NCBI RefSeq assembly: GCF_910589235.1
Contig: NW_025813595.1
Span: 5,410,501 to 5,474,500 of the forward strand
DNA length: 64,000 nucleotides
Reading direction: 5' to 3'
DNA from: Vespa crabro
Lineage: Eukaryota; Arthropoda; Insecta; Hymenoptera; Vespidae
Position numbers and translations under genes: made by a program. Shown piece by piece: positions 1-12,813 of this stretch (positions are counted from its first letter, which is position 1; each line of letters starts with the position of its first letter). A model generated the notes under the pieces. It saw only the letters and a list, made by a program, of their open reading frames with translations. It was not told the origin of the DNA and made no database searches.

Positions 1-842
1 TTATTATTATCGATATTATCGTTTGTAACGTTAATATTTGTACTATTATGATCGTTATTATCGATAATATTATTATTATTACGACCGTTATAATCGTAAA
101 TATCGTTAATAACCTTATTATTATTATTTTTATTATCGTTATTATCGTTATTATTGTTATGAATATTAACGTTATTATCGTTACTATCGTTAGTATTGTT
201 TTTATTAATACCGTTATTATTGTTATTATTGTTAATATTATTATCGATATAATCGTTATTATCGTTATTATTGATACTATTTTTACTATTATTATCGTGA
301 TTATCGTTATTATCGATATTATTATTAATATTATTATAGTTATTAATTTCATTATTGATATTTTTATTATCGTTATTTTCGTTACTATCGTTATTATTAT
401 TAGTCTTCTCGTTGTTATTGTTATTATCGTTATTATTATGATTATTATCGTTAATATCATTATTGTCGTTATTAATTTTTTTATTTTTATAATTATTATC
501 GTTACTATTATTATTATTGTCATTAATATCGTTCATAGCGTTATTGTAGTAATTATTATTATAATTTTTATCTTTATTTAATTATCATTAATTAATTAAT
601 TACTTAATTATCATTATTATTGTTTACTATTAATATTATGTTTATCGTTATTATCGAAAATATTGTTAATATTATTATCGATATTATCGTTATTATCGTT
701 ATAATCGTTATTACTATTGTTATTATTATTATTGTTATTATCATTATTATTATTGCTATTATCATCGATATTATCGTTGTTATCGATATTATTGTTTTAA
801 ATATTATCGTTATTTTTCTTTTTACCGTTATTACCATTATTA

Positions 843-889
<47 letters not shown>

Positions 890-3453
890 ATTATTATTAT
901 TATTATTATTATTCTTGTTATTGTTATTATCGTTATTATCGTTATTATCAATATTATTATTATTATTGTTTTTATTATTAATATTATTATATTAATTATT
1001 ATCCGTATTTTCGTTATTGTCGCTATTATAGTATTATCATTATTATCGTTTTTATCGTTATTATCGCAATTATTATTACTGTATTCGTTTTTCTCGTAAT
1101 TACAATTATCGTTATTATCTTTACTACAGTTATTAGTATTATTATTATCCGTATTATCGTTACAATCAATATTATTGTTATAATTATTATCGATGTTATC
1201 GATATTATCCTTATAATCGTTATTAATATTATTATAATTTTAGTCATTATCGTTATTATCGTTATTATTATTATATCTATTATCGCTACCATCGATATTA
1301 TTTTTATCGTTATTATCGTATTAATATTATTACTATAACCATTACTATCGATTTTATCGTTAAGATTGTTATTATTATTATCGAAATTATCGTTACTTTC
1401 ATTATTATCGTTAATATTGTTAGTAGTATTAATTAATAATATCGTTATTATTGTTATTATTTTTATTATTGTTATTATCGTTATTATCGTTATTATTATT
1501 ATTGTTATTACCTTCATTATTAATGTTATTATAGATATTAATGTTAACATCGATATTAATGTTATAAATATTATTATTATCATCGATATTATATTTTATA
1601 TTGTTATTATTATTATCGATTTTATCGTTATTATCGTTATTAACGTTATTATTTGTTCTACTATGATCGTTATTTTCGTAATTATTATTTTAGTTATTAC
1701 TATTATTATTATTATTATCGTTATTATTATTAATAATATTATCGTTATTATCTTTTTATGGTTATTATATTTATATATGATATTGGCATTATCGTTATTA
1801 TTATTAATATTATTATTGTTATTATCGTTATTATCGTTACAATTGTTATTATAACTGTTGTTATTATTCTTATTCTCGTTATTATCTTTAAAATCGAAAT
1901 TAATATTATTATTATTATTGTTAATATCACTTTTATCATTATTATTTACCTTATTATTATAGTTATTATTGTTATTATCGCTATTATTGTTATTATTATT
2001 ATTGTTATAATCGTAATTATTGTTCCAATTATTATAATTATCATAGTTATTCTCAATATTGTCGTTATTATCTACTATATTGCTATTATTATTATCGTTA
2101 CTATCGTTTTTAATATTATTATTATTATTATTGTTTTATTATTATTATTATCTTTATTATTATTCTTATTATTATGATTATTTTAAATTATGATTGTTAT
2201 AATCGTTATTACCTTTATTACCGTTATTATCGTTATTTTCGTTATTATCCTTATTATATATATTATTATTATTTTTATTAATGTCGTTATTATTGTTACT
2301 ATCGTTATTATCCCTTTTTTCATCATTATTATTATTCTTATTATTGTTATTATCGTTATTATCGTTATTATCGATATTATTGATAATATTATTATCGATG
2401 TTATAGTTATTATTCTTATTGTCGATGTTAATAATATTATTATTATCGTCAATAATGTTATTATCGTTATTATAGTTTAATTACTATTGTTACTGTTATT
2501 ATTTTTTTTATTGATATTATCGCTGTTGATATTATCTTTATTATCATTATTATTATTATTATTATCTTTTTTATTATTATTATTATCGTTATAGTCGTTA
2601 TTATTAACATTATTAATTTCGTTAATATTTAAACATTATTATTACTATTATCGTTATAGTCGTTTTAATTCATATTATTAATTTCGTTATTATTTTAAAT
2701 ATTATATTACTATTATCGTTAATGTCGTTTTTATTATTATAGTTATTATCGCAATCATCATTATTATTGTAATTATTATAATTATTATTTTCGTTATTAC
2801 CTTTATTATCGTTCTTATTATTATTAATATTACCGTTATTATCGTAATTATCGTTTTTAACCTTATAACAATTATTATTATTATCGATAATATCGTTAAT
2901 ATTGTAATTATCGCTATTACTATCATTAATCTTTTCGTTTTTATGGTGATAATCGTTACTATTGTTCTTATTTTTATTGTTATTAATGATGTTATCGTTA
3001 TAACCATTATTATAGTTGTTATTATTATTAATATTATTATCGCTATTATCGTTATTATAGATATTATTATTATATCTCTAGTATCGTTATTATCGTTATA
3101 ATCGTGATTATTGTTATTATTATTATCTTTATTATCTTTACAATTGTTATTATTATTATTATTATTAAGGTTATTATCTTTATTACTTTTTTTATCGTTA
3201 TATTTATTAGTATTATCATATTTATTAACGCTTTTATCCATATTATTATTATTATTATTATCGTTGTTATCGTTATTAACTTTATTATTCTTATTATTGT
3301 TATCGTCATTATCGTTATATTCGTTATTATTATTATTGCTATTATCGTTGTTATTGTTATTATTATTATCGTTATTATCTTTGTTATCAATATTATTATT
3401 ATTATTATAATTGTTATTATTGTTATTATCTTTATTTTCGTTTTTTTAATATG

Positions 3454-3486
<33 letters not shown>

Positions 3487-3775
3487 TTTATCGTTATTAT
3501 CTCTATTATCGTTATTATCATTATTGTCGTCATTATTATTATAATAATTTCGTTATAATCTGTATTATCGAGATTTTCGTTATTATTGTTGTTATCGCTA
3601 GTATTATTATTATTGCTATCGTTATTATCGTTATTATTGCTATTATTATTATTATCGTTCTTATCAATATTATCCTTATGGTCGCTATTGTTATTATTAT
3701 TATTATCGTTATTATCACTAATTTGGTTATTATTATTATTATTATTATCCTTATTACCGTTATTATCGTTATTAG
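1..3775 (+). repeat. TTATTATCG nonamer satellite, block 1
   Basis: Degenerate tandem array built on TTATTATCG, with variants ending TTG, TCA, TAG or TAA, and TTA triplet expansions. It contains a pure (TTA)n tract near 846-893 and a short AT-rich break near 580-610. Long open frames on both strands consist almost only of Ile/Val, Leu/Ser or Asn/Asp and follow from the repeat itself, so I call no gene. The block ends exactly where the reverse-oriented LTR fragment starts with TGTTACGTC. Confidence 0.95.
846..893 (+). repeat. pure (TTA)n microsatellite tract
   Basis: About 16 uninterrupted TTA units inside the degenerate nonamer array. Similar tracts occur at 6961-7005, 55147-55191 and 59964-60006. 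Uninterrupted runs inside an otherwise mutated array suggest recent slippage expansion. Confidence 0.9.
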
Positions 3776-4941
3776 TGTTACGTCTCGAATGCTATGTACA
3801 ATAATAGAGCTAACTCTAATATAAGTAAGCTATTCCGACCGTTGCTGTTGATTTGTGCCCTTTTCGGCCCTTACCTACCTGGGGATTTCAATTGGCTCGG
3901 AATTGGCACCGAGCAGAGTGTCGAATCGATATTTTAAATGCTCACTCACCACTTGGGAAGGCAATCCAAGCTGATGGTGGTGCCATATTTCCTTTAGGTT
4001 TAGTGGGGTTACCCACCATATAGAGAGCTGCTGGGAAATCAGGCGGAATGAGGGAAAATTTTCTTTCTCTTCTTAAATAAATTCCACGCCCAATGTATCG
4101 TTATAAATTTCGGTTTCGTGGTAAAGTTCCTTTAACAGACGACACAGTTAATATTTTCTACTACCGCAACGTACCTTCGGCATTAGGAGGGCAGGTATTT
4201 GGAAGAGGTGGTTGATTGGAGGTAGCAGAGAAAAAGAAATGTGTCGTCCATGCGGAGCGTCCTCACCGAAACGACAATTTTATAGGAGGATACTCGTGCG
4301 GTTCGTCCTCACCGAGCATTAAGGATGGATGTATGTATGAATATAAAGAAATCACGCACTGGTTAACAATAACAATTTTACAGATGTATTTAATTTTTCA
4401 CTAAAGTACACTGTATAATTACACCTTTGGATGATGTTCAGCACGCGAACGCGGTTATTTTATTGTTAAAAAAATTTGATTTTAATTTTAATTGAAGAGT
4501 TCTATCTTATTTAATTGACAAAGATAAACTTTAGCGTAAAATTCTAATTTGGATAATGACTGCTTAAGGCTTAAGTCTAGGAGCTTGTGACTTGTTGAGT
4601 AAGGCTGCGAACGATGATTGACTAACGATGGTCTTTGCTCCTCCTAGGGCGAGTCCGGTTGACGTTTCTGCACATGAGGGCCGCTCGCTCGTGCCGCCTA
4701 AGTGCGGTGGTGGTGGGTCTCGCCGCTCGCGCTTGCACCCAAAGTGGGGTAGTGGTGGGGCTGAACAATGCGATCGTTCCTTTATTACCTCTTCCAAGTA
4801 ATGCGTTCGCTCGGTGCGTATCACTGGATGTAATTCTCGGAGCTCTTAGCCCCTGGAATGTTGTTATTAGCAGGTGTGGTTCCGAAAATGATGTCGATAT
4901 CGTTGCTTTTAATACTTGGAACGCAGGATGTTAAAATCCAC
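3776..4941 (-). mobile_element. truncated solo LTR of the gypsy element (LTR 3' part)
   Basis: This matches, in reverse orientation, the 5' LTR of the gypsy element at 12814-14408 and the complete LTR at 43122-44751. It begins TGTTACGTCT, the same terminus as the copy at 43122. It is colinear with that copy down to a shared segment (GATGTTAAAATCCAC) at its right edge, then breaks directly into satellite, so about 450 bp of the U3-side end are missing. It carries two tandem 40-bp GC-rich units at 4681-4763, as the 12814 copy does. The CRE-like palindrome seen in the other copies is mutated here. ORFs in it (for example 4564-4824) are LTR sequence and not genes. Confidence 0.88.
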
Positions 4942-6487
4942 GTTCGTTATTATCATTATTATTGTTATTATTATCGTTATTACTGTTATTATTATTACCG
5001 TTATTATCTTTACTATCGTTAGTATTGTTATCAATAATACCGTATTTATCGTTAATATCGTTATTATCGTTAGTATAGTTATTAAATTTATTATTATTAC
5101 AATCACTATTATCGATTTTATTGTTATTATTGATTAGATTATTATCGACATAATCGATATTATCGTTATTATCGATTTATCTTAATAATTATTATTCTTC
5201 TTATCGTTATTATTATTTGTATTCTCGTTATTATAGTTATTATCATTATTATTGTCTTCAACGTTTTTATTGTAATTACTATTATCGTTATATTTGAATT
5301 ATTTTTATCGTAATTAACGTTATTATCGTTATTATTGTTATAATTATCATTATCATTATCGTTACTATTCTTAATATTGTTGTAATGAATATCTATTTAA
5401 TCGATATTATTGTCTTTATTATCGATAATATCGTCATTAAAGGCGCTATTGTTATTATTGTTATTATTATTACCGCTTTTATCATTATTGTCGTTATTAT
5501 CGCTATTATTATTTTTAATATTATTATAATTATCGTTATTATCGTTATTATCGTAATTATTGTTATTTTTATTATTACAGTTAATATCGTTATTAACGTT
5601 GTTATCGTCATTATCGTCAATGTCGATAATACCGTCTTTACTTTTATTGTAGTTATTATCGTTATTATTGATATTATAATAATTATTATTATCATTATTT
5701 TCGTTATTATTACTATAATATTATTATAATTATCATAATCTTTATTATCTTTATTATCGTTATTAATATTATAAACGTTATTATTGTTATTATTATTACC
5801 CTTATTATCGTTATTATCGGTATTTGTTCCCGTTATTATCGTTATTAACGTCATTATTGTTTTTCTTGTTGCTATTAATATTATTATTGTCGTTATTATC
5901 GTTTCTATCGTTATTAATGTTATTATTGTTAACATTAATGCCGTTATTATTGTTATTATCGTTATTATCGTTTTTATTATTATTGTTATTATCTTTTTTA
6001 TCATTATTATCGTTATTACTTTTCTTATTATTTATGTTATTATCATTAGTATCGTTATTATTATCATTTTCGTTATTATCGTTATTATCACTATTATCGT
6101 TATATTTGTTAATATTGTTATTATTAAAATCGTTATTAAAGATGTTATTGGAATTGATATTGTCGATATTATCATTATTATCTTTATTAATTTTACTAGT
6201 GTTGTTATTAATACCATTATTATCGTTATGATCGTTATTATCGTTATTATTATTTTTATTATTATAGTTATTATAGTTAATATCGTTATTAACGTTATTA
6301 TTTTTATTATTATTACCGACATTATCGTTATCATTGTTATTTCTAATATCGTTATTATCGTTATTTTTGCTATTATTATGATAATTATTATAGTTATTAT
6401 AATTATTAACGTCATTATCGTTAATATTGATATTATTATTATTATTATCTTTCTTATCATTATAATCGTTAATATCGTTATTAAGGT

Positions 6488-6620
6488 TATTATTGTTAAC
6501 ATTACCACTACAATTATAGATAATATTCTAATTATAGTTATTTTTATTATTATTTTTATTACAATTGTTGTTATTATCGTTAATATTATTATCGTTATTA
6601 TCTTTATTAAGGTTATTATT
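6488..6620 (+). repeat. higher-order satellite block, copy 1 (pair at 10850)
   Basis: A stretch with uncommon internal spelling (AACATTACCACTAC then ATTATAGATA, then a Phe-rich section) that recurs in the same order at 10850-10990 on the other side of LINE copy A. The match runs for about 130 bp with point differences. This shows that the array is amplified in blocks larger than the nonamer. Confidence 0.75.
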
Positions 6621-6954
6621 TTTGTTATTATTATTATTATTATCGTTATTATCTTTAATATTGTTATTAATATCGATATTATGGCTATTATCGTTATTAT
6701 CGTTATTATTATTATTATTGTTTTCGTTATTATCGTTCTTATTATAATCTTTATTTTACTTATTATATTTATTATCATTATTATTATTATCGATAACATC
6801 GTTAATTTCTTTGTTATTATTATTATTGATATTATCATTGTTTTCTTTATTATTATTATCGTTATTATCATTATTGTCGTTATTATATTTAATATTGATA
6901 ATATTGATATTATTACTACTACTATTAACGTTATTATCGTCTTTAACGTTATTA

Positions 6955-6960
<6 letters not shown>

Positions 6961-7005
<45 letters not shown>
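6961..7005 (+). repeat. pure (TTA)15 tract
   Basis: Fifteen uninterrupted TTA units inside the nonamer satellite, bounded by TTTTTA on the left and GTATTATTG on the right. Confidence 0.92.
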
Positions 7006-7236
7006 GTATTATTGTCTTTATTATCGTTATTATCGTTATGAACGTTATTTTTATTATTTTTATTATCGTTGTTATTGATATTACTCTTATCGTCGTCATC
7101 GTCATTATCCTTATTTGTGATATTATTATTAGTATTATTATCGTTATTTTCGCTGTTATGGTTTGTATTTTATTATTATTATCGTTATTATCGTCATTTT
7201 CTTTATTATTATTGTTATTGTTATTGATTTTGTCGA

Positions 7237-7272
<36 letters not shown>

Positions 7273-7547
7273 CGTTATTATTATTATTATCGTTATTATC
7301 GTTATAATTATTATTACTGTTGTCGTTATTTTCGTTATTATTATTATCGTTATTTTCTTTATTGTAGTTATTATTTTATTATTATTATAATTATTATCGT
7401 TATTATCGTTAATATCAGTATTATCGTTATTTTTATTATTATCGTTATCGTTATTAACGTTATTATCGTCATATTATTATTGCTATTATCGTTATTATCG
7501 TTATTATTATCTCCTGTGCGTGTAGGGAAGTATAATAATTACACACT

Positions 7548-7583
7548 ACTCCCTGCTTGTCGTAGGAGGCGACTAAAAGAGAC
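7548..7583 (+). promoter_or_regulatory. conserved 5'-UTR block of the LINE (copy A)
   Basis: The segment containing CGTAGGAGGCGACTAAAAG is almost identical to 35144-35182 in copy B, while the UTR sequence around it has diverged more. GTAGGA can pair with TCCTAC about 55 bases downstream (near 7618-7623), and the same pairing is possible in copy B. CTCC and GGAG inside the block could form a smaller hairpin. R1-clade elements commonly carry internal promoter or structured RNA functions at the 5' end. Which of these applies here is inference. Confidence 0.5.
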
Positions 7584-7736
7584 TCCGTGAATGTCGTGTA
7601 AATGTACTTGTACGGCTATTCCTACCTTTGATCTTCTTTTGTATCTTTTTCTATTCTTTCTCTCACGCTCAAGCTTCCTTCCTTTCCTTTCCTTTCCTTT
7701 TGGGGAGTTTGCCTTCCAATATTTAAATTTATTATA

Positions 7737-9235
7737 ATGGATAGTACAGAAAAAGTATAAAGCGGGCGAGGGAGGGAAACGCACGATAAGGCGGTGTCAG
7801 GTAGTGTTAGGGCAGGCCATCCGCCTTGGTCATCCAGGTACTGCCAGGAATTTGGGGTAGGCAACCTGGCCCCAGCTCTGAATATTGCATCAGGAAGAGC
7901 ACAAAAGGTAGGCGACCTGGCCTGCGGTGTGTCTATAGCGCCAGAAAGAGTAAGATATGAGGAAAGCGAATTGGAGGAGTGGCAATTGATTTCCAGGGTT
8001 GTTGATAGGACGCGGTTCTACGGCCTGACGTCACCTATCCAGCCTGCGAAGGGGACACCACAAGATGGACAGAGTGAGAAACTCGCGCAAGCGAAATTCC
8101 TCCTTGCCAAAATGAAGTTGGCTATTGCTAGACAACCATGTGTAAACAACATGATTAAGCAAGGACTCCCAGAACTGGAGGACATAATAGACAGCCTCGA
8201 GTTCTTGTATAAATCTCGAAAAGATGTCAATAAGCGAGGGAGGATACTCGACCGAGTTTCTCAGAGCCCTTGGGGAAATTCTTCAATTGAGTCCGGCGCA
8301 ATTAAGGGAACCACAAGTCCGCCGCATTTGCCTGAAGAAAGCCTCAAAAGACCGAGGCAAGAGACGACGGCGACCGAAGCCAGCAAGTGAACGGTGGTCG
8401 AGATGAAGGGAAAAGATTAGGAGAATCCAGCGAAGAAGGCGACGAAACACCCACAGCAGGAGAAAAAAAAGCCGAGCAAATCGGAGGACATGCTGAGAAA
8501 GAGACCACTGCCGGTCGCGATTCTCCTGAAACCTGTGCAAGGTAAATCTTACGCAGACGTAGTCGAATCCATCCATCAGCGCTTCAAGACTAACGGCACA
8601 GGGGTAGACATTAGATCGGTCCGGTAGACCAGAACTGGAGGGGTTCTCCTTTAACTTGTGAGGAACACTGCACATATCAATGCCTCATTCGCAGAGACCC
8701 TGAGGAAAGAAGTATGAGAAACGAGCGGCATCACGGATCTGGTCCCTAGATCTACGCTGGAGATACGGGACTGCGATTGCTGCACATCAGTAGTGGAAGT
8801 CGATGAGGCCTTAAAAAGGAACCTGCCAGGTTACGCGGGGAAACTAGTGGTTTAATTGACGGACCCCAACGCGAGACAATAACGTCTGGCCATCGTCAGA
8901 CTATAAGAGGAAGCAACTACGAAACTTTTAAAGGTCGGCTGAGTGCTGGTCAGCTTCGTCAGCTGCAGGGACAGGCGAAGAGCAGAAGTGAGGCGATTCT
9001 AACGCTGTCTCAACTAAGGTCTTTATAGCAACTCGTGCAAGGGCCTGATCCCAGTAAGTTTTGTTATTTCTGCGGCTGCACGGGGCACATGATCAAAGAC
9101 TGCAAGGTCAGCGAGCCTACTTGCTTCTTGTGCTCCAATAGCGTTGATGAACCTAAGAAGCATCTGGCGGGATCAAGGGCCTGCAAAGCTTTCCAGGAGG
9201 CCCATGCAATAGCCAACAAGAGGAGTACAGGATGA
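7737..9235 (+). pseudogene. LINE ORF1 (gag-like, zinc knuckle), broken, copy A
   Basis: The start at 7737 (MDSTE) matches copy B at 35333. The frame stops at codon 8 (7758), then stays open from about 7794 to 8390: a long N-terminal region, then a PPHLPEESLKRPRQE segment. After the stop at 8388 it continues with a Lys-rich basic stretch and LLKPVQGKSYADVV near 8530-8563. More stops follow, and a frameshift near 8880 moves the reading frame. The first CCHC knuckle (about 8998) is destroyed by stops. The second (CYFC-GCTGH-MIKDC, about 9060-9105) and the third Cys motif (CFLCSN, about 9121) survive. The family product binds element RNA in the RNP. The stop codon TGA overlaps the ORF2 start in ATGA. 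Confidence 0.88.
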
Positions 9236-10597
9236 GAGTACTTCAGGGTAATCTCAATAGGAGCAGAACGTTGCGCCTCCTTCTAACCCAGCTCTGCTCT
9301 GAGAAACAAGCTGATATCGTTATAATCAGCGATCAGTACCAGGATACAATAGGATTAGGATGGTATGCAGACGAATTGGGCACCGCGGCCGTCTGGATCC
9401 AAGATACCCGACAAATTCATGTGTCGGATCAAGGATCCGGATGCGGATACGTTTGGGTCATACACAATTCGACGACTTATGTCAGTGTATATCGCACCCC
9501 GAACGAGTGGGTAGACGACTTCCAGACCAAACTGGACGATCTGGAAGACGCGCTGCTGGAAATGCCAGGGGATCTCATTGTTGCTGCAAGGGAAACGGAG
9601 GGGGCAGAGCTGCTGCTCAACCAGGTCATGCGAAGAGTCATCTCCTGGATGGAAGAGAACGGGCTATCCTTAGCAGCACAGAATACAAAGATCTTCCTAC
9701 AAACGAAGAAGCGCATCAACACCTTGCGCAGCTTTACCTTATGAGACGCCACGGTCCTGGCTAAACCGTCTGTCAGGTACCTTGGAGTAATCCTCAATTG
9801 CAAACTGAATTACGGAGATCATATAATAAGGGCGGCTAACAAGGCGGCAAAAGATTTAGCCACGCTGGACACACTTATGGCCAATGTCAACGGCCCCCGT
9901 CCGTGCACTAGGCGAATACTGATGCGTGCCGCCGAAGCAGTGAAGCTGTACGGCTCAGAAGTATGGGTGGAGGCGCTGCGAAAAGATAATTATCGCAATC
10001 GCATAGCCGCGGTACAGAGGAGAGGCGCTCTCCGAAATACGAGCTCCTACCGCGCGGCCTCAGAGTCCGCAGTGCTAGTTATCGAGGGGTTATCCCGAAC
10101 GATCTATTAGTTCAGGAGAGACAATTCGTCCACCAGCAAAGGTCCATTTTGGGTTAGGAGGAGGCCTCATTGCTCAGCAGGTCTAACAGCATCAAGACTT
10201 GGCAAAGCAGATAGGAAAGGGAGCCTATGTGCACATGGACGTCCCAACTCGTCAGTCGGCTGGACAGCTGGCTAAACCGGGGGCAGGGGTGGTCGACATC
10301 TACCTCACCCATTTTTTGACAGGACATGGTCTGTACTATTCCTACCTCTCAAAAGTGATGAAAGTTGCAGACGGCAAATGCTCATATGTCGACTCATCCG
10401 TTGACGAATCCCACCACACGTTCTTCATATGTGCACGCTGGAGCGTCGAACGATTTACCTTGGAGCATGAGATTGGAGACATCTCGCCAGACAACATTAT
10501 CGAGAAAAAGCTGCGTGGGGAGAAGGAATGGATCAGGGATGCCTGCTTCGTGAGGTTAATCTTGCGTAAAAAGAAGAAGGAGATGGACGACCCATAG
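9232..10597 (+). pseudogene. LINE ORF2 with in-frame endonuclease-RT deletion, copy A
   Basis: The ORF begins MRVLQGNLNRSR, the N-terminus of an APE-type endonuclease. The usual ISEQY glutamate reads SDQY here. Near 9592, where C and D continue with GDLNA, copy A jumps to ARETEGAELLLNQVMRRVISWMEE, which lies downstream of the RT YADD box. About 1.4-1.5 kb, including the endonuclease C-terminal half and the RT core, is therefore missing. The join is in frame, giving a 170-codon fused ORF (9232-9744). The remaining C-terminal domain is split by a stop at 9742 and frameshifts: thumb region, then CSYVDSSVDESHHTFFIC with its Cys/His pattern at about 10380-10436. The coding region ends at 10597 (TAG). 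It has no RT activity. Confidence 0.88.
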
Positions 10598-10660
10598 ACG
10601 TGCCACAAACGTTGCACAAGGATCCTGCCACGTAAAGCCAAATTGTGGCCGTCCCAATTA

Positions 10661-12813
10661 ATTTTATCGTTATTATTATTATTATTATCGTTATTATCGT
10701 TTTTATCGTTATTATTGTTATTATTATTATCGTTGACATAGTTATAATTATTCTGTTCGTTATTATTATAATTATTATGATCGTTATTATCGTTATTATT
10801 GTTCTTATTACTATCGTTATTATCGTTATTATTGTTATTATTGTAAACATTACCACTACTATTATAGATATTATAGTAATTATCGTTATTATTATTATTT
10901 TTATTGCTATTGTAGTTATTATCGTTAATATTATTATCGTTTTTATCTTTATTATCGTTATTATTGTTGTTCTTATTATTATTATTATCGATATTATCGT
11001 TAATATTGTTATTATTATTATTTCGTTTATCGTTATTATCTTTATAATTATTATCGATAATATCGTTATAATCTCTATTATGATTATTATCGTTATTATC
11101 GTTAATATCGTTGTTAACTTTATTAATATTATTATTATTATTATCGTTATTATCGCCTTTATCGTTATTATTATTTTTACTATTATCGTTACCATCATTA
11201 TTATTATAATCGTTATCATCCTTATTATCGTTATTATCGTTATTATTATTATTATTATTATCGACATTACCGTTAATATTGTTATTATAATTATCGATAT
11301 TATCGTTACTATCGTTATTATTATTATCGTTATTATCGTTATTTTTGTTATTATCGTTATCATCGTTTAAATTGTTATAATTATTATCCTCATTAACGGT
11401 ATTATTTTTATTTTTATTAATATTAATATTGTTATTATCGCTTTATCTGTATTATCGTTATTATTATTATTATTATTATCGTTATTATCGTTATTAATAT
11501 TACTATTATTGTCGTTATTAACGTTATATTCGTTATTATCGCTATTATTATTATCGTTATTATCGTTTTTATCGTTCTTATAAATATTATTATCGATACT
11601 ATTGTTATTGTCGTTTTTATCGTTACTATTGTTATTATTATTATCGTAATTATCGTTATTATCATTATTATTGTTATTATTATTATCTTTATTATCGTTA
11701 TAATCGTTATTATTATTATTACTAAAATCGTTTTTATCGTAAAAATCGATTTCATTGATATTATTATTACTATTAATATAGTTATTACCTCTAATATTGT
11801 TATTATTATTATCGTTATTATCGCTTTTATCGTTATTATCATTATTATTATTATAATTATTTTCGTTATTATGGTTATTATTTTTTTTATTATTATCGTT
11901 CTATTCGTCAATATTGTTATTGTTATTATCGTTATTATCGCTCTTATCGTTTAAATTGTTATTACTATTATTATCGTTATTATCGCTATTATTGGTAATA
12001 TTGTTATCGTTATTAACGAAATATCGTTATTAATATTTTTTTATTATTTATATTATCGTAATTATCGTTATTATAAGTATTATTATAGAGTCTATCGTTA
12101 TTGGCCTTATTATCGTTATTATTGTTACTATCGGTAATATTTCTTAATGATTGTCGTTTTTATCGGTATTATCGTAATTACCTTTATTATTATTATTATT
12201 GTAATTATCGTTATTATTTTTAATTCTGTTATTATCTTTTTAATTATTATTATTATCGTTATTATCATTATTACTATTATAACCAATATTGTTATTATCG
12301 TTAATATTGTCATTATTTTTATCGATATTAACGTTATTAACGTTAATATTGTTATCGTAATTATAAATATTTTCGTTATTATTGTTATTACTTCCACTAT
12401 TACTAACGTTATTGTCCTTTTTATCGCTTTTATTATTATTTTTATTAGTATTATTATAATTGTTGTCGTCATTATCCTTATATTCGTTATTAATATTACT
12501 ATTATCGTTATTAACGTTATCATTGTTATTATTATTATCGTTGTCATCGTTATTATTCTTATTTTCGTTATTATTATTATTATTGTCCTTATCTATTTTA
12601 TCGCTAATATTGCTATTTTTATTATCATTATTAACGGTTTCATCGTTACTATTGTTCTCATGATTATCGTTATTACCGTTATTATTATTATTACTATTGT
12701 CGAAATTACAGTTATTATTATTATCGTTATTATCTTTATTATCTTTATTATTTTTATTATTATTATAATTATTATCGTTATTATCGTTATTATCGTCTTT
12801 ATTGTTATTATTA
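10661..12813 (+). repeat. TTATTATCG nonamer satellite, block 3
   Basis: Same array and orientation, between the end of LINE copy A and the 5' LTR of the gypsy element. It contains the 10850-10990 higher-order block. Open frames here (for example 10645-11370) are repeat translations. Confidence 0.95.
10850..10990 (+). repeat. higher-order satellite block, copy 2 (pair at 6488)
   Basis: Recurs from 6488-6620 with the same order of uncommon words (AACATTACCACTACT, ATTATAGATATTATAG, then a pyrimidine-rich section and GTTAATATTATTATCG). Confidence 0.75.

Larger units (their letters stand above)
4942..7511 (+). repeat. TTATTATCG nonamer satellite, block 2
   Basis: Same degenerate nonamer array and same orientation as block 1. 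It includes a pure (TTA)15 tract at 6961-7005 and a block at 6488-6620 that recurs at 10850-10990. A 507-codon open frame at 5784-7307 is nearly all Ile/Val with a few Asn, Asp and Phe; it is a by-product of the repeat. The last 53 bases (7459-7511) closely match the sequence before LINE copy B (35056-35109). Confidence 0.95.
7512..10660 (+). mobile_element. R1-clade LINE copy A (complete 5' end, internal RT deletion)
   Basis: Non-LTR retrotransposon with a 5' UTR, ORF1 (7737-9235) and ORF2 (9232-10597). The R1-clade call rests on the KSYADVV motif followed by three Cys/His knuckles in ORF1, on an ORF2 that begins RVLQGNLNRSR, and on the C-terminal Cys-His motif. Its 5' end aligns with copy B at CTGTGCGTGT, and both follow TTATTATTATC. 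Relative to copies C and D it has lost the distal endonuclease and most of the RT (junction near 9592) and about the last 220 bp of the 3' UTR, ending near 10660. ORF1 carries several stops and a frameshift. The copy cannot be autonomous. Confidence 0.93.

Noticed and set aside
3776..4941. A separate unique gene region between array blocks
   Set aside because: It aligns along its length with the gypsy LTR in reverse orientation.
5784..7307. 507-codon ORF and dozens of similar Ile/Val, Leu/Ser, Tyr/Arg or Asn/Asp-rich ORFs on both strands
   Set aside because: TTATTATCG is open in five of six frames. The products are direct translations of the repeat with no domain and no complexity, and overlapping frames on both strands are equally open.
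7539..7864. Reverse-strand ORFs 7539-7784 and 7622-7864, and 35183-35380 in copy B
   Set aside because: They are antisense to the LINE 5' UTR and ORF1; similarity between copies is explained by the sense element.
8283..8675. Arg/Leu-rich reverse ORFs antisense to ORF1 in copies A, B, C, D and E
   Set aside because: They are mirror frames of the Lys-rich ORF1 segment, shared only because the sense sequence is shared.
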